The notes: generated by a model from the sequence alone, not told the origin. A DNA stretch of 11,050 nucleotides from Sulfurivirga caldicuralii (GCA_015661715.1 DQVN01000101.1:1-11050); one strand, 5' to 3'; shown: positions 1 to 6,539, counted from the stretch's first letter. Made by a program: numbers and translations.

Positions 1-87
1 CTGATCAGAGCCACCACTTCTCAAAATGTGCGAAAGGCTGTAGCCATGAATCCTGAAGCGTTCTTGTCACAACGGCGCAGTTATTAA
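1..87 (+). CDS. Possible 3' end of an unknown gene (partial, runs off left edge)
   Basis: A plus-strand frame is open from base 1 to a TAA at 85-87 and would encode 28 residues ending in QRRSY. The tail is basic and polar. I do not recognise the family and no motif is visible. The stop codon overlaps the vapC stop (84-86 on the other strand), so the two genes would end tail-to-tail with 4 bp shared, a tight packing that mildly favours a real gene end. An open frame this short can arise by chance, so this is tentative. An internal ATG at 46 has no convincing ribosome binding site. Confidence 0.3.
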   Translation: MIRATTSQNVRKAVAMNPEAFLSQRRSY

Positions 88-491
88 TCCTCATCAACCC
101 AGTTTTCTAATTGAAGCCCTGCTACACGTTGAAATTCCCGCAGATTATTACTGACCAGCGTACGCTCCAGTGAGCGGGCATGGGCAGCAATCCAAAGATC
201 ATTGTTGCCGATCATCATGCCCTTGCAAACCAGATCAGCACGGATATCTGCATAATGTCTGGCCACATCTTCTGAACAAGGTATGACGGGTATATAGGTG
301 ATTAACGCCTCAATTACATTTAGGGCTTTGTGGGAATTCTGGCTTCGGTATGCGCCATATTCCAATTCTCCCAATGTGATCATGGACATGGCCACATCAT
401 CAGCCGATAAGCGTTCGAAACGCTTCAACACTGACAAGGGTTTTCGTTTGATGATATAGATGCAGATATTGGTATCCAGTAGATAGGCCAT
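84..491 (-). CDS. vapC: VapC-family PIN-domain ribonuclease toxin
   Basis: The product has 135 residues, the normal size for a single PIN-domain VapC toxin. These are Mg-dependent endoribonucleases that cleave tRNA or rRNA and are neutralised by VapB. The acidic active-site set is visible: Asp6 in LLDTN, Glu42 in LGELEYG and Asp98 in NNDLWIAAHA. The fourth position is Asn116 in VSNNLREF; Asn or Asp is usual there. The ATG (489-491) shares one base with the vapB stop (TAATG), the standard antitoxin-first coupled layout. All key residues are intact, so the toxin is probably active. The RNA target cannot be told from sequence. It ends tail-to-tail with the possible plus-strand gene at the left edge. 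VapC is clear as a family; the subfamily is not. Confidence 0.93.
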   Translation of the reverse strand: MAYLLDTNICIYIIKRKPLSVLKRFERLSADDVAMSMITLGELEYGAYRSQNSHKALNVIEALITYIPVIPCSEDVARHYADIRADLVCKGMMIGNNDLWIAAHARSLERTLVSNNLREFQRVAGLQLENWVDED

Positions 492-727
492 TAGAAACGT
501 TCGCGTTCCTGAGGCGGTAGATCGTCTGGACGCCCTGATGCCATAAAGTCATCAGGCATTTCATCAAGAATTTGGTATAGCTCACTCAGCGATCGAGTTT
601 TAGGGCGAATCACCAGTTCATTGCCCCTCTTGAATATTTCAACTTCGGTAACCTCAGGCGCAAAGCGATACGCTTTGGGGATACGAACCGCCTGACTGTT
701 GCCGGAGCGAAAAATACGTGTCAACAT
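491..727 (-). CDS. vapB: VapB-family antitoxin (AbrB/SpoVT-type DNA-binding fold)
   Basis: The product has 78 residues. Residues 1-45 form a swapped-hairpin AbrB/SpoVT DNA-binding domain, with the typical start FRSGNSQAVRIPKAYRF and a following strand pair ending in ELVIRPK. The remainder is an acidic, proline-containing tail (about 55-78), where VapB proteins usually wrap the toxin and fill its active site. The ATG at 725-727 is preceded by a near-perfect AAGGAGAT ribosome binding site at 732-739, which fixes the start. VapB and the VapBC complex normally repress their own promoter; candidate operator sequences lie directly upstream. It is translationally coupled to vapC. Confidence 0.92.
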   Translation of the reverse strand: MLTRIFRSGNSQAVRIPKAYRFAPEVTEVEIFKRGNELVIRPKTRSLSELYQILDEMPDDFMASGRPDDLPPQERERF

Positions 728-748
728 GACGATCTCCTTTTTGTATCT

Positions 749-777
749 ATGTTATGTATATACGCACGGATATTCAA
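749..777 (-). promoter_or_regulatory. Candidate vapBC promoter with operator-like palindrome
   Basis: Read on the minus strand, TTGAAT (772-777) and TAACAT (749-754) are separated by 17 bp, which places the start of transcription about 15 nt before the vapB ATG. The 8-bp palindrome GTATATAC (756-763) lies in the spacer, and a TGTAT motif recurs at 742-746 and 755-759. That position suits autorepression by VapBC. Promoter and operator are inferred from pattern only. Confidence 0.5.
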
Positions 778-851
778 GCCTAACTGAACATCCGATAAAG
801 GAACAACTTTACGAGGCATATAAACCTCCCGCCCTATCTGACTTTCACACG

Positions 852-882
852 ATTTTAGGCATACACACCGTATGCCTAAAAT
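852..882. repeat. Perfect 13-bp palindromic hairpin, 5-nt loop
   Basis: ATTTTAGGCATAC (852-864) and GTATGCCTAAAAT (870-882) are exact reverse complements around ACACC. The T-run lies on the 5' side and the A-run on the 3' side of the hairpin on both strands, the reverse of an intrinsic terminator. A regulator-binding dyad, a recombination site or the core of a small mobile element fits better. It lies in non-coding DNA, near the midpoint of the larger inverted repeat. Confidence 0.8.
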
Positions 883-963
883 TCATCGCTTGCGTGATAT
901 CTGCTGGCACTCGATGAGACAGGGAAAAATCTTAAGTTATTGATTTTTATCTACTATAGATAC

Positions 964-989
964 AAAAAAACGCCGCAAAGTACGGCGTT
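964..989 (-). terminator. Intrinsic terminator after tRNA-Met
   Basis: On the minus strand a stem ACGCCG/CGGCGT (983-988 with 970-975) closes a 7-nt loop and is followed by a run of seven T (964-970). It begins 12 bp after the encoded CCA end of tRNA-Met. It should end transcription of tRNA-Met and of any read-through from rplY-pth-ychF, so it insulates vapBC. Confidence 0.88.
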
Positions 990-1000
990 GTAGGGGAATA

Positions 1001-1077
1001 TGGTGGCTGCACCTGGATTCGAACCAGGGACCCCATCATTATGAGTGATGTGCTCTGACCAACTGAGCTATGCAGCC
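1001..1077 (-). tRNA. tRNA-Met (CAU), elongator type
   Basis: A 77-nt cloverleaf on the minus strand, 5' end at 1077 and encoded CCA at 1001-1003. The acceptor stem is GGCTGCA/TGCAGCC. The D arm reads AGCTCAGTTGGTCAGAGC, the anticodon loop CTCATAA has CAT at 1041-1043, and the T arm carries GGTTCGAATCC. The D-arm and anticodon-arm sequence matches elongator tRNA-Met as I recall it from E. coli; it is not initiator-like, because the acceptor has a paired first base. A lysidine-type Ile tRNA with CAT is the alternative but fits less well. Confidence 0.95.
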
Positions 1078-1089
1078 AAAGTGGTGCGT

Positions 1090-1117
1090 ATTTTAACCCC
1101 ATGGGGCAGAAAATCAA
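1090..1117 (-). promoter_or_regulatory. Candidate tRNA-Met promoter
   Basis: On the minus strand, TTGATT (1112-1117), a 16-bp spacer and TAAAAT (1090-1095) lie between the ychF stop and the tRNA. The start point would be about 6 nt before the mature tRNA 5' end. The -10 box is followed by a GC-containing ACGCA discriminator, as in stable-RNA promoters under stringent control. The tRNA-Gln promoter has the same blocks at the same spacing, which supports the call. The spacer contains the palindrome CCCCATGGGG (1097-1106). Confidence 0.6.
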
Positions 1118-1123
1118 CCCCGG

Positions 1124-2215
1124 CTATACATTGAAACGGAAATGCATAATATCTCCGTCCTGCACAATGTACTCTTTCCCTTCCAGGCGCATCTTGCCCG
1201 CTTCCTTTGCCCCCTGCTCACCACCATAGTGGATAAAGTCTTCATAAGCGATGACTTCGGCGCGGATGAAGCCTTTCTGAAAGTCCGTGTGGATGACGCC
1301 TGCCGCTTCGGGCGCGGTAGCCCCTTTTTTCACTGTCCAGGCGCGCACTTCTTTCTCTCCGGCGGTGAAATAGGTTTGCAGTCCCAGCAGGTCATAACCT
1401 GCACGAATGACGCGGTTCAGTCCCGGCTCCTCCAGCCCCATCTCCTGGAGAAAATCGACTTTTTCCGCCTCGTCCAGTTCGGCGATTTCCGCTTCAATGG
1501 CGGCACACACGGGCACCACGGGTGAGCCTTCCTTTTGCGCCAGTTCGCGCACGGCATCCAGGTGGGGATTATTGTCAAACCCGTCTTCATTCACATTGGC
1601 GATATACATCATGGGCTTAATGGTCAGCAGATGCAGGTCATACAAAGCCGCCCGTTCCTCTTCGCTCAACCCTTGAGCGCGAACCAAGATGCCTTGCTCC
1701 AACCCTGCGAGCACCTGCTCATACAGTTGCATCTGCGCTTTGGCCGCCTTATCGCCGGATTTGGCTTTGCGTTGGATTTTATTGAGCGCCTTCTCCACGC
1801 TCTCCATATCCGCCAGCATCAGCTCAGTATTGATGATCTCAATATCAGAAATCGGATCCACGCGACCGGCCACATGGACTATATCGTCGTTTTCAAAGCA
1901 GCGCACCACCTGGGCAATGGCATCGGTTTCACGGATATTGGCCAGGAATTTGTTGCCCAGCCCTTCGCCCTTTGAGGCGCCCGCCACCAAACCGGCGATG
2001 TCCACAAACTCCATGGTGGTATAGAGGGTGCGCTGGGGCTTGACGATCTCGGCAATCTTATCCACGCGCGGGTCCGGCACCGGCACCACCCCCACATTGG
2101 GTTCGATGGTACAAAAAGGATAGTTGGCCGACTCAATGCCCGCATTGGTCAGCGCATTGAACAGGGTGGACTTGCCCACATTGGGTAAGCCGACAATACC
2201 GCATTTGAAACCCAT
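1124..2215 (-). CDS. ychF: Redox-/ribosome-associated P-loop ATPase YchF (OLA1 family)
   Basis: The product has 363 residues, the standard length for this universally conserved Obg-related NTPase, which binds ribosomes and has been linked to translation and oxidative-stress control. The Walker A/G1 motif GLPNVGKS is at 9-16. The G3 region reads [10 protein letters not shown], with a hydrophobic residue where classical GTPases carry the catalytic Gln. G4 is NVNE (207-210) rather than NKxD, the change that gives YchF its ATP preference. A helical insertion (about 125-190) and a C-terminal TGS domain ending HFRFNV follow. The ATG at 2213-2215 has GAGGA five bases upstream (2221-2225). It starts 21 bp after pth and is probably the last protein gene of rplY-pth-ychF. 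No strong terminator follows before tRNA-Met. Confidence 0.97.
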   Translation of the reverse strand: MGFKCGIVGLPNVGKSTLFNALTNAGIESANYPFCTIEPNVGVVPVPDPRVDKIAEIVKPQRTLYTTMEFVDIAGLVAGASKGEGLGNKFLANIRETDAIAQVVRCFENDDIVHVAGRVDPISDIEIINTELMLADMESVEKALNKIQRKAKSGDKAAKAQMQLYEQVLAGLEQGILVRAQGLSEEERAALYDLHLLTIKPMMYIANVNEDGFDNNPHLDAVRELAQKEGSPVVPVCAAIEAEIAELDEAEKVDFLQEMGLEEPGLNRVIRAGYDLLGLQTYFTAGEKEVRAWTVKKGATAPEAAGVIHTDFQKGFIRAEVIAYEDFIHYGGEQGAKEAGKMRLEGKEYIVQDGDIMHFRFNV

Positions 2216-2236
2216 GATTTTCCTCGTGCTGTTGTA

Positions 2237-2818
2237 TCACGCCTTGAAGGCATGCAGATGATTCATGGCCGCCGCCCAATCACCGGAAATGATCTCCGGT
2301 AAATAGCGAGCAGCCTCGTCAATGGCGCGCTCAATGTGGAGGCGCTCTGTTTTTCCCGGGGCCTTGAGCACATAGTCCACCACCTTGTGGCGATCGCCCG
2401 GATGATCGATGCCGATACGCAACCGACCAAATTCACGGCTGCCCAAGGCTTTAATGACATCCTTCAGCCCATTGTGGCCACCATGGCCGCCGCCCCGCTT
2501 GAGCCGCACGCTACCTACCGGCAGATCCAACTCGTCATGCACCACCAGAATCGCTTCCGGCGCCAGCTTGTAAAAGCGCGCCAACGCCTGCACCGCCAGC
2601 CCGCTACGGTTCATAAAAGTGGTGGGCTTCAGCAGCCAGATCTCCTCACCCGCCACCTGAACACGGGCCAGCGCCCCATGAAACTTGGCTTCTGGACGAA
2701 ACTGCCCGCCATACTGACGGGCAACCTCGTCCACAAACCAAAAACCGGCGTTGTGCCGGGTCGCATCATATTTGGCGCCGGGATTACCCAGCCCCACAAT
2801 TGCTTTGACCTTGCACAT
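2237..2818 (-). CDS. pth: Peptidyl-tRNA hydrolase
   Basis: The 193-residue enzyme frees tRNA from peptidyl-tRNAs that drop off the ribosome, an essential recycling step. The bacterial Pth active site is complete: Asn12 in GLGNPG, His22 in TRHNAGF, Asn70 in FMNRSG, Asp95 in VHDELD and Asn116 in GGHNGL, each two positions later than in E. coli. The start at 2818 leaves the usual short lead-in before VGLGNPG. No good ribosome binding site precedes it (the 20 bases upstream lack AGGAG), so translation may depend on coupling to rplY, which stops 31 bp upstream. The gene lies between rplY and ychF in a conserved gammaproteobacterial cluster. Confidence 0.97.
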   Translation of the reverse strand: MCKVKAIVGLGNPGAKYDATRHNAGFWFVDEVARQYGGQFRPEAKFHGALARVQVAGEEIWLLKPTTFMNRSGLAVQALARFYKLAPEAILVVHDELDLPVGSVRLKRGGGHGGHNGLKDVIKALGSREFGRLRIGIDHPGDRHKVVDYVLKAPGKTERLHIERAIDEAARYLPEIISGDWAAAMNHLHAFKA

Positions 2819-2849
2819 ACGCCGGTTCGGTTCGTCTGCCTAAAGTGGC

Positions 2850-3446
2850 TTATTTCTTGATCTTCGGCTTGGAGACCGCGACAACCGCCTGGTCATACTC
2901 CGGCTTGCCGTGCAGCAGCGCAGTCAGCTCCACCCCTTCGGGCAATACCAAATCAGACAGGCGCTTTGTGGTCGCCGGACCCATTTCTGAAACATCCACC
3001 ACGATTTCTGTGGGCAGATCCTTCGGATAGCAGCGGATTTCCACCGAAGAGAGGAAGAAGGTCATGAACCCCCCCATCTTCACACCGGGGGCCTTGTCTT
3101 GGCCAACAAAGCGCAGCGGTACGCGCTTTTTGATCTTGCGGCTTTCATCAATGCGCTGGAAATCCACATGGGTAACGCGCCCATTGACCTGATGACGCTG
3201 CACTTCCTTCAATACCGCGGTTTCCTTGTCACCGCCTTCCACTTCGATATTGATAATGGTGTTGTACACACGGGGGTCTTCGATGGTGTGCTCGATAAAG
3301 TTGCTCTCAATGGTGATCAGTACGGGCTCCTTGTTGGCACCGTAGATCACACCGGGCACCAGACCCTGATGACGAAGGCGGCGGCTCGCACCTTTCCCTT
3401 CGTCTGTGCGCTTTTGCACTTTCCAAACCGTATCGTAACCAGACAT
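2850..3446 (-). CDS. rplY: 50S ribosomal protein L25, long form with CTC/TL5 domain
   Basis: The product has 198 residues. Residues 1-95 form the 5S-rRNA-binding L25 domain (KRTDEGKGASRRLRHQGLVPGVIYG early in the chain). The rest is the C-terminal beta domain of the CTC/TL5 form, ending in a basic KPKIKK tail. E. coli has only the short form, while Pseudomonas-type bacteria have the long one. I chose the ATG at 3446 because AGGAGA lies 9 nt upstream and the protein then begins at the usual place. The frame stays open upstream to a TTG at 3518, but that is leader RNA. It has its own promoter and a leader of about 80 nt, and heads the rplY-pth-ychF operon. Confidence 0.96.
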   Translation of the reverse strand: MSGYDTVWKVQKRTDEGKGASRRLRHQGLVPGVIYGANKEPVLITIESNFIEHTIEDPRVYNTIINIEVEGGDKETAVLKEVQRHQVNGRVTHVDFQRIDESRKIKKRVPLRFVGQDKAPGVKMGGFMTFFLSSVEIRCYPKDLPTEIVVDVSEMGPATTKRLSDLVLPEGVELTALLHGKPEYDQAVVAVSKPKIKK

Positions 3447-3527
3447 CTCGTCTCTCCTAAAGTCGATTAGCTTACACTGACTTGACACGCGACCATGCCC
3501 GCCAGCGCCTTTGCCCAATGCAAAGGA
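3447..3527 (-). promoter_or_regulatory. rplY 5' leader with hairpin, possible L25 autoregulatory element
   Basis: From the predicted start near 3527 the RNA opens with a stem-loop. CCTTTGC and GCAAAGG (3508-3514 and 3520-3526 on the plus strand) pair around a 5-nt loop, and a GCGCC/GGCGC pairing gives an alternative outer stem. About 60 nt of mostly unstructured leader then reach the AGGAGA site. Leader control of ribosomal protein genes is common, and an L25 leader has been proposed in gammaproteobacteria. Whether this one binds L25 is inference. Confidence 0.4.
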
Positions 3528-3533
3528 AGGCGC

Positions 3534-3561
3534 ATTATACTGATTTTTCAGTGATTTTCCA
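3534..3561 (-). promoter_or_regulatory. Promoter of rplY-pth-ychF
   Basis: On the minus strand a consensus TATAAT (3534-3539) is preceded at 16 bp by TGGAAA (3556-3561). The -10 box is followed by GCGCC, a GC-rich discriminator typical of promoters shut down by ppGpp and DksA. It sits just after the prs terminator, so rplY is separately transcribed. Confidence 0.75.
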
Positions 3562-3573
3562 CGCTTTATAAAC

Positions 3574-3603
3574 GCAAACGCCCCACATCAGCGGGGCGTT
3601 TGC
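3574..3603 (-). terminator. Hairpin terminator after prs
   Basis: GCAAACGCCCC (3574-3584) and GGGGCGTTTGC (3593-3603) form an 11-bp perfect stem with an 8-nt loop, 17 bp after the prs stop. On the minus strand the stem is followed only by GTTTATAAAG, so the T-tract is broken and partly inside the stem. It probably ends prs transcription and separates prs from the rplY promoter, perhaps with some read-through. Confidence 0.7.
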
Positions 3604-3620
3604 CACAGATCGAGACGGAC

Positions 3621-4583
3621 TCAGCCTTTCCAGCCCATCAGTTCGGTGACAGACTCTTCCTGGTTGACGCGGCGAATCGCCTCGCCGAGGATTTGCGCAA
3701 TGCTGATCTGACGAATCTTGTCGCAGTTGCGGGCGGTCACATCCAGAGGAATGGTATCGACCACCACCAGCTCCTCCAGCACGGATGCCTTGATATTCTC
3801 CACCGCAGGGCCGGATAAAACCGGGTGGGTAACATAGGCGGACACGGACTTAGCGCCGCGCTCCTTCAGCGCCGCCGCCCCCTTACACAGGGTGCCGGCG
3901 GTGTCCACCATGTCATCGACGATAATACAGTCGCGCCCATCGATGTCGCCAATGACATTCATCACCTCAGACACATTGGCCTGGGGACGACGTTTGTCAA
4001 TAATGGCCAGATCCACATCCAGCGCTTTGGCCACCGCCCGGGCGCGAATCACGCCCCCCACATCCGGGGAGACAATGACGATATTGTCCAGTTGTTTGGT
4101 CTCATACATATCCTGGATGAGCCGGGTGGAGCCATAGATGTTATCCACCGGAATATCGAAGAACCCCTGAATCTGATCCGCATGCAGATCCACGGTCACC
4201 ACCCTGTCCGCACCGGCTGTGGTGATGAAATCCGCCGCCAGACGGGCCGTGATCGGCACACGCGCTGAATGGGGACGGCGATCCTGACGGGCATAACCGT
4301 AATACGGGATGACAGCGGTAATGCGTTTGGCCGAGGCGCGACGCAATGCATCCATCATGCAGCACAATTCCATCAGGTTGGCCGCAGGCTGTGGCGGACA
4401 GGTGGGCTGAATGACATAGACATCGCGCCCGCGCACGGACTCTTCGATCTCCACCATCACCTCACCGTCACTGAAACGGCCCACTTTGGCTTTACCCAGC
4501 GGCAGATCAAGACAGGATGCGATGCTTTCGGCTAAGGGAATGTTCGCATTACCGGCGAACAGGGTGACAGAATTCTGTGCCAT
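3621..4583 (-). CDS. prs: Ribose-phosphate pyrophosphokinase (PRPP synthase)
   Basis: The 320-residue cytoplasmic enzyme makes PRPP from ribose 5-phosphate and ATP for purine, pyrimidine, histidine, tryptophan and NAD synthesis. Visible class I motifs are RFSDGE (36-41), the flexible ATP loop YARQDRR near 99-105, [18 protein letters not shown] with the metal-binding His, and the PRPP loop DDMVDTAGT (223-231). The conserved NDNLMEL segment reads PAANLMEL here, with one extra residue in front (63-69, PPQPAAN), so the usual Asn-Asp pair is missing; all other motifs are intact. The ATG at 4581-4583 has AGGAGA 9 nt upstream. It begins 39 bp after tRNA-Gln with no terminator between them, so both may share one transcript. 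A hairpin terminator follows. Confidence 0.97.
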   Translation of the reverse strand: MAQNSVTLFAGNANIPLAESIASCLDLPLGKAKVGRFSDGEVMVEIEESVRGRDVYVIQPTCPPQPAANLMELCCMMDALRRASAKRITAVIPYYGYARQDRRPHSARVPITARLAADFITTAGADRVVTVDLHADQIQGFFDIPVDNIYGSTRLIQDMYETKQLDNIVIVSPDVGGVIRARAVAKALDVDLAIIDKRRPQANVSEVMNVIGDIDGRDCIIVDDMVDTAGTLCKGAAALKERGAKSVSAYVTHPVLSGPAVENIKASVLEELVVVDTIPLDVTARNCDKIRQISIAQILGEAIRRVNQEESVTELMGWKG

Positions 4584-4622
4584 GCAAGGCAGTCTCCTAA
4601 GGCATGGAAGCTTTAAGGAAGA

Positions 4623-4697
4623 TGGCTGGGCCGGGAGGATTCGAACCTCCGAATGGCAGGACCAAAACCTGCTGCCTTACCGCTTGGCGACGGCCCA
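4623..4697 (-). tRNA. tRNA-Gln (UUG)
   Basis: A 75-nt cloverleaf on the minus strand, 5' end at 4697 and encoded CCA at 4623-4625. The acceptor begins TGGGCCG and pairs with CGGCCCA, with the weak first pair typical of tRNA-Gln. The anticodon stem GCAGG/CCTGC closes loop TTTTGGT, with TTG at 4663-4665. The T arm has GGTTCGAATCC. Its place just before prs is the same as I recall in Pseudomonas. Confidence 0.96.
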
Positions 4698-4720
4698 GCA
4701 AAGCAATGAGACAGATGCGT

Positions 4721-4748
4721 ATTATGCTGATGCCCACTGCAAAATCAA
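4721..4748 (-). promoter_or_regulatory. Promoter of tRNA-Gln (and possibly prs)
   Basis: On the minus strand, TTGATT (4743-4748) and CATAAT (4721-4726) are separated by 16 bp, followed by ACGCA as discriminator. The start would give a 5' leader of about 17 nt. An AT-rich dyad TAATTT-TGC-AAATTA (4752-4766) lies just upstream and could act as an UP element; it overlaps the stop codon of the upstream TPR gene. No separate prs promoter is visible after the tRNA, so this promoter may serve both. Confidence 0.65.
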
Positions 4749-4763
4749 CCCTAATTTTGCAAA

Positions 4764-6491
4764 TTATTTCGCAACCGGCGCCGACGGTGCCGCCTGACTC
4801 ATTTCACGCTCTATTCTACGCCATAACGCCTTGAGCATGTCATCTTGCTCAAACAGTGTGCGATATTGTTCACGCAAAGCGCTCACTTCATCCCACCGGC
4901 CGCGGGCAGCCTCCACCTGTAACAGATGCGCCAGCACTTCCGCATCCACCTGACGGGACAGGGCCCGACGCAGCCACTGGGCCGCTTTTTGCAGCGCGCC
5001 TTTGCGCCAAAAATACCAGCCAATGGAATCCTCTATATAAAAGGCATCAGGTTTGAGCTCAATGGCTTTGAAGAGCAGCTTTTCCGCCTCATCCAGATTG
5101 CGGTTGCGTTCCACATAAAAGTAGCCCAATGCATTGAGGGCGTCGGCATCCTCCGGGAACCGGGCCAATACCCGACGCAATGCCCGCTCATAGCGCGCAT
5201 CGGCTTTCAATTCATACAATACACTGGCGAGCTGCATGAGAAGATCGCGATCCGCTCCCTTGTGGGCCAGAATCTTATCCGCCACCTTGAGCGCCAGCGC
5301 CCGCTGTCCCGCTCGGGCATACAGGGAAGCGCGGGTGAGCAACAACTGTACCTGTTGGCGATCATTCTGAGCGGACAAGCGCGCCAACCGCGCCAACGCC
5401 GCATCCAGCCCTTTCAGGCGATAGACAATATCCACAATGCGCAGTTGGGCCGGCAGGCGATACTGAGAGGGACGCACCTGTGCATAGTAATGCACCGCCT
5501 GATCCAACCGATTCAACTGTTCATGGATTCGTCCCAGATAATAAGCCGCCACCGATTGGGTAACCGGATTACGCAGCAACTGTACCAACTGGGCTGCGGC
5601 CGCTTCCAGCTTACCTTGCTCAAACTGCAATAACCCCAGCGCCAATCGGGCCACATCCGCATCCGGCCGTATCTTCAGTACCTGCTTGAAGCGCTGTTCA
5701 GCCGCAGCGAAATCCCCTGCCTCCACCTGCAGACGGGCATACTCCGCTTGCACCTGCCAGTGATCCGGATGGCGCATCACATAGTCTTTCAGGCGTTTCA
5801 ACCCCGTTTGCACCTGCCCCATTCCCAGGTAGGCGCGCGCCATCTGCGGATAGATCAGCCGGGCGTCTCCGCCTTTTTGCAAAGCCGCCTCCAGCGCTGT
5901 CAATGCGTCGGCGGGCTTCTCCTGACCCAACAAAATAATGCCAGAGGCCAGATCCGCCGCCCAGGTGTCATAATGCTGGCGCAGGGCCTGCGCAAAGGCG
6001 ATGGCATATTTTCTCTCAATGGCGCCCACCACCCGCTCAGCCGCCCGCTGCAGATCTTGTGTCAAAGGCTCAGGGGTCACCTGCTGATACCGGTCAAACA
6101 GCGCTAAGGCCGCGTCCACATCCCCCTGACGCAGTTTCAACAGCCACAGAGCGCGCAAGGGGGTGGGATTATCAGGCGCCACGGCATGCCACAATCGGGC
6201 GGCAGTTTCGATGGCCGCCAATTGATAGGTTTGCATGGACAATTGAAACAGGCGTTGGGCCAACGCAGGGTCACGGTACTTCTCCACCAACGGCTGGAGT
6301 CGCTTAAACGCCGCTTGATGGTCACCCCGTTGAGCCAGCAGCTCCACCAGCAGAATCTGGTACATTAGCTGGGGTGACATCTGTGTTTGCGCTGGCGCTT
6401 TCTCCAGCACCGATGAAGACACAGGCGTTTGCACCGGCGCACAACCGCCCAACAGCCCTATCAAGGATAAAAAAAGCGCGATCCGATTCAT
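4764..6491 (-). CDS. TPR-repeat outer-membrane lipoprotein, function unknown
   Basis: Starting at the ATG at 6491 the product has 575 residues. It opens with a lipoprotein signal peptide (MNRIALFLSLIGLLGGC) and lipidation is expected at Cys17. The next residue is Ala, not Asp, which points to the outer membrane. The rest is alpha-helical tetratricopeptide repeats, clearest around ALNALGYFYVERNRNLDEAE and the two repeats after it. An ATG three codons earlier (6500) is an alternative start. The frame stays open to 6872, but that part lies antisense to hemA and would bury the signal peptide. It is the counterpart of the TPR gene that sits divergent to hemA in Pseudomonas (PA4667 as I recall), where lolB and ispE follow; neither follows here. 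A periplasmic scaffold role is plausible but unproven. Confidence 0.88.
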   Translation of the reverse strand: MNRIALFLSLIGLLGGCAPVQTPVSSSVLEKAPAQTQMSPQLMYQILLVELLAQRGDHQAAFKRLQPLVEKYRDPALAQRLFQLSMQTYQLAAIETAARLWHAVAPDNPTPLRALWLLKLRQGDVDAALALFDRYQQVTPEPLTQDLQRAAERVVGAIERKYAIAFAQALRQHYDTWAADLASGIILLGQEKPADALTALEAALQKGGDARLIYPQMARAYLGMGQVQTGLKRLKDYVMRHPDHWQVQAEYARLQVEAGDFAAAEQRFKQVLKIRPDADVARLALGLLQFEQGKLEAAAAQLVQLLRNPVTQSVAAYYLGRIHEQLNRLDQAVHYYAQVRPSQYRLPAQLRIVDIVYRLKGLDAALARLARLSAQNDRQQVQLLLTRASLYARAGQRALALKVADKILAHKGADRDLLMQLASVLYELKADARYERALRRVLARFPEDADALNALGYFYVERNRNLDEAEKLLFKAIELKPDAFYIEDSIGWYFWRKGALQKAAQWLRRALSRQVDAEVLAHLLQVEAARGRWDEVSALREQYRTLFEQDDMLKALWRRIEREMSQAAPSAPVAK

Positions 6492-6539
6492 AGGCGGCAT
6501 CTTACCCCATTTGGCCCACATCGTGCCAAAGCGCCAAGG

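Larger units (their letters stand above)
738..968. repeat. 13-bp perfect inverted repeat bracketing the vapBC-tRNA intergenic region
   Basis: TTTTTGTATCTAT at 738-750 is repeated in perfect inverted form as ATAGATACAAAAA at 956-968. The arms enclose most of the 273-bp non-coding stretch (728-1000). The left arm covers the vapBC -10 region up to the ribosome binding site. The right arm runs into the T-tract of the tRNA-Met terminator and sits beside a smaller dyad, TATCTA-CTA-TAGATA (948-962). It could be the terminal repeats of a small non-autonomous element, or paired distal and proximal VapBC sites. No target duplication is visible. Part of the match is a homopolymer run, which lowers its weight. 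Confidence 0.45.

Noticed and set aside
699..917. 72-codon plus-strand frame over the vapB 5' end and the intergenic region
   Set aside because: It overlaps the vapB start, its promoter and part of the palindrome, has no ribosome binding site, and matches no family I know.
738..968. Proven transposable element
   Set aside because: No target-site duplication and no second copy can be seen in the window, so only a candidate is reported.
1097..1106. CCCCATGGGG palindrome as a ychF terminator
   Set aside because: The loop would be too small and no T-run follows directly; it lies in the spacer of the likely tRNA-Met promoter.
3447..3518. In-frame upstream extension of rplY from a TTG
   Set aside because: There is no ribosome binding site, the region forms the leader hairpin, and the ATG at 3446 has AGGAGA and a standard L25 N-terminus.
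4926..5633. 235-codon plus-strand frame inside the TPR gene
   Set aside because: It mirrors TPR codons, has no recognisable domain and no start signal.
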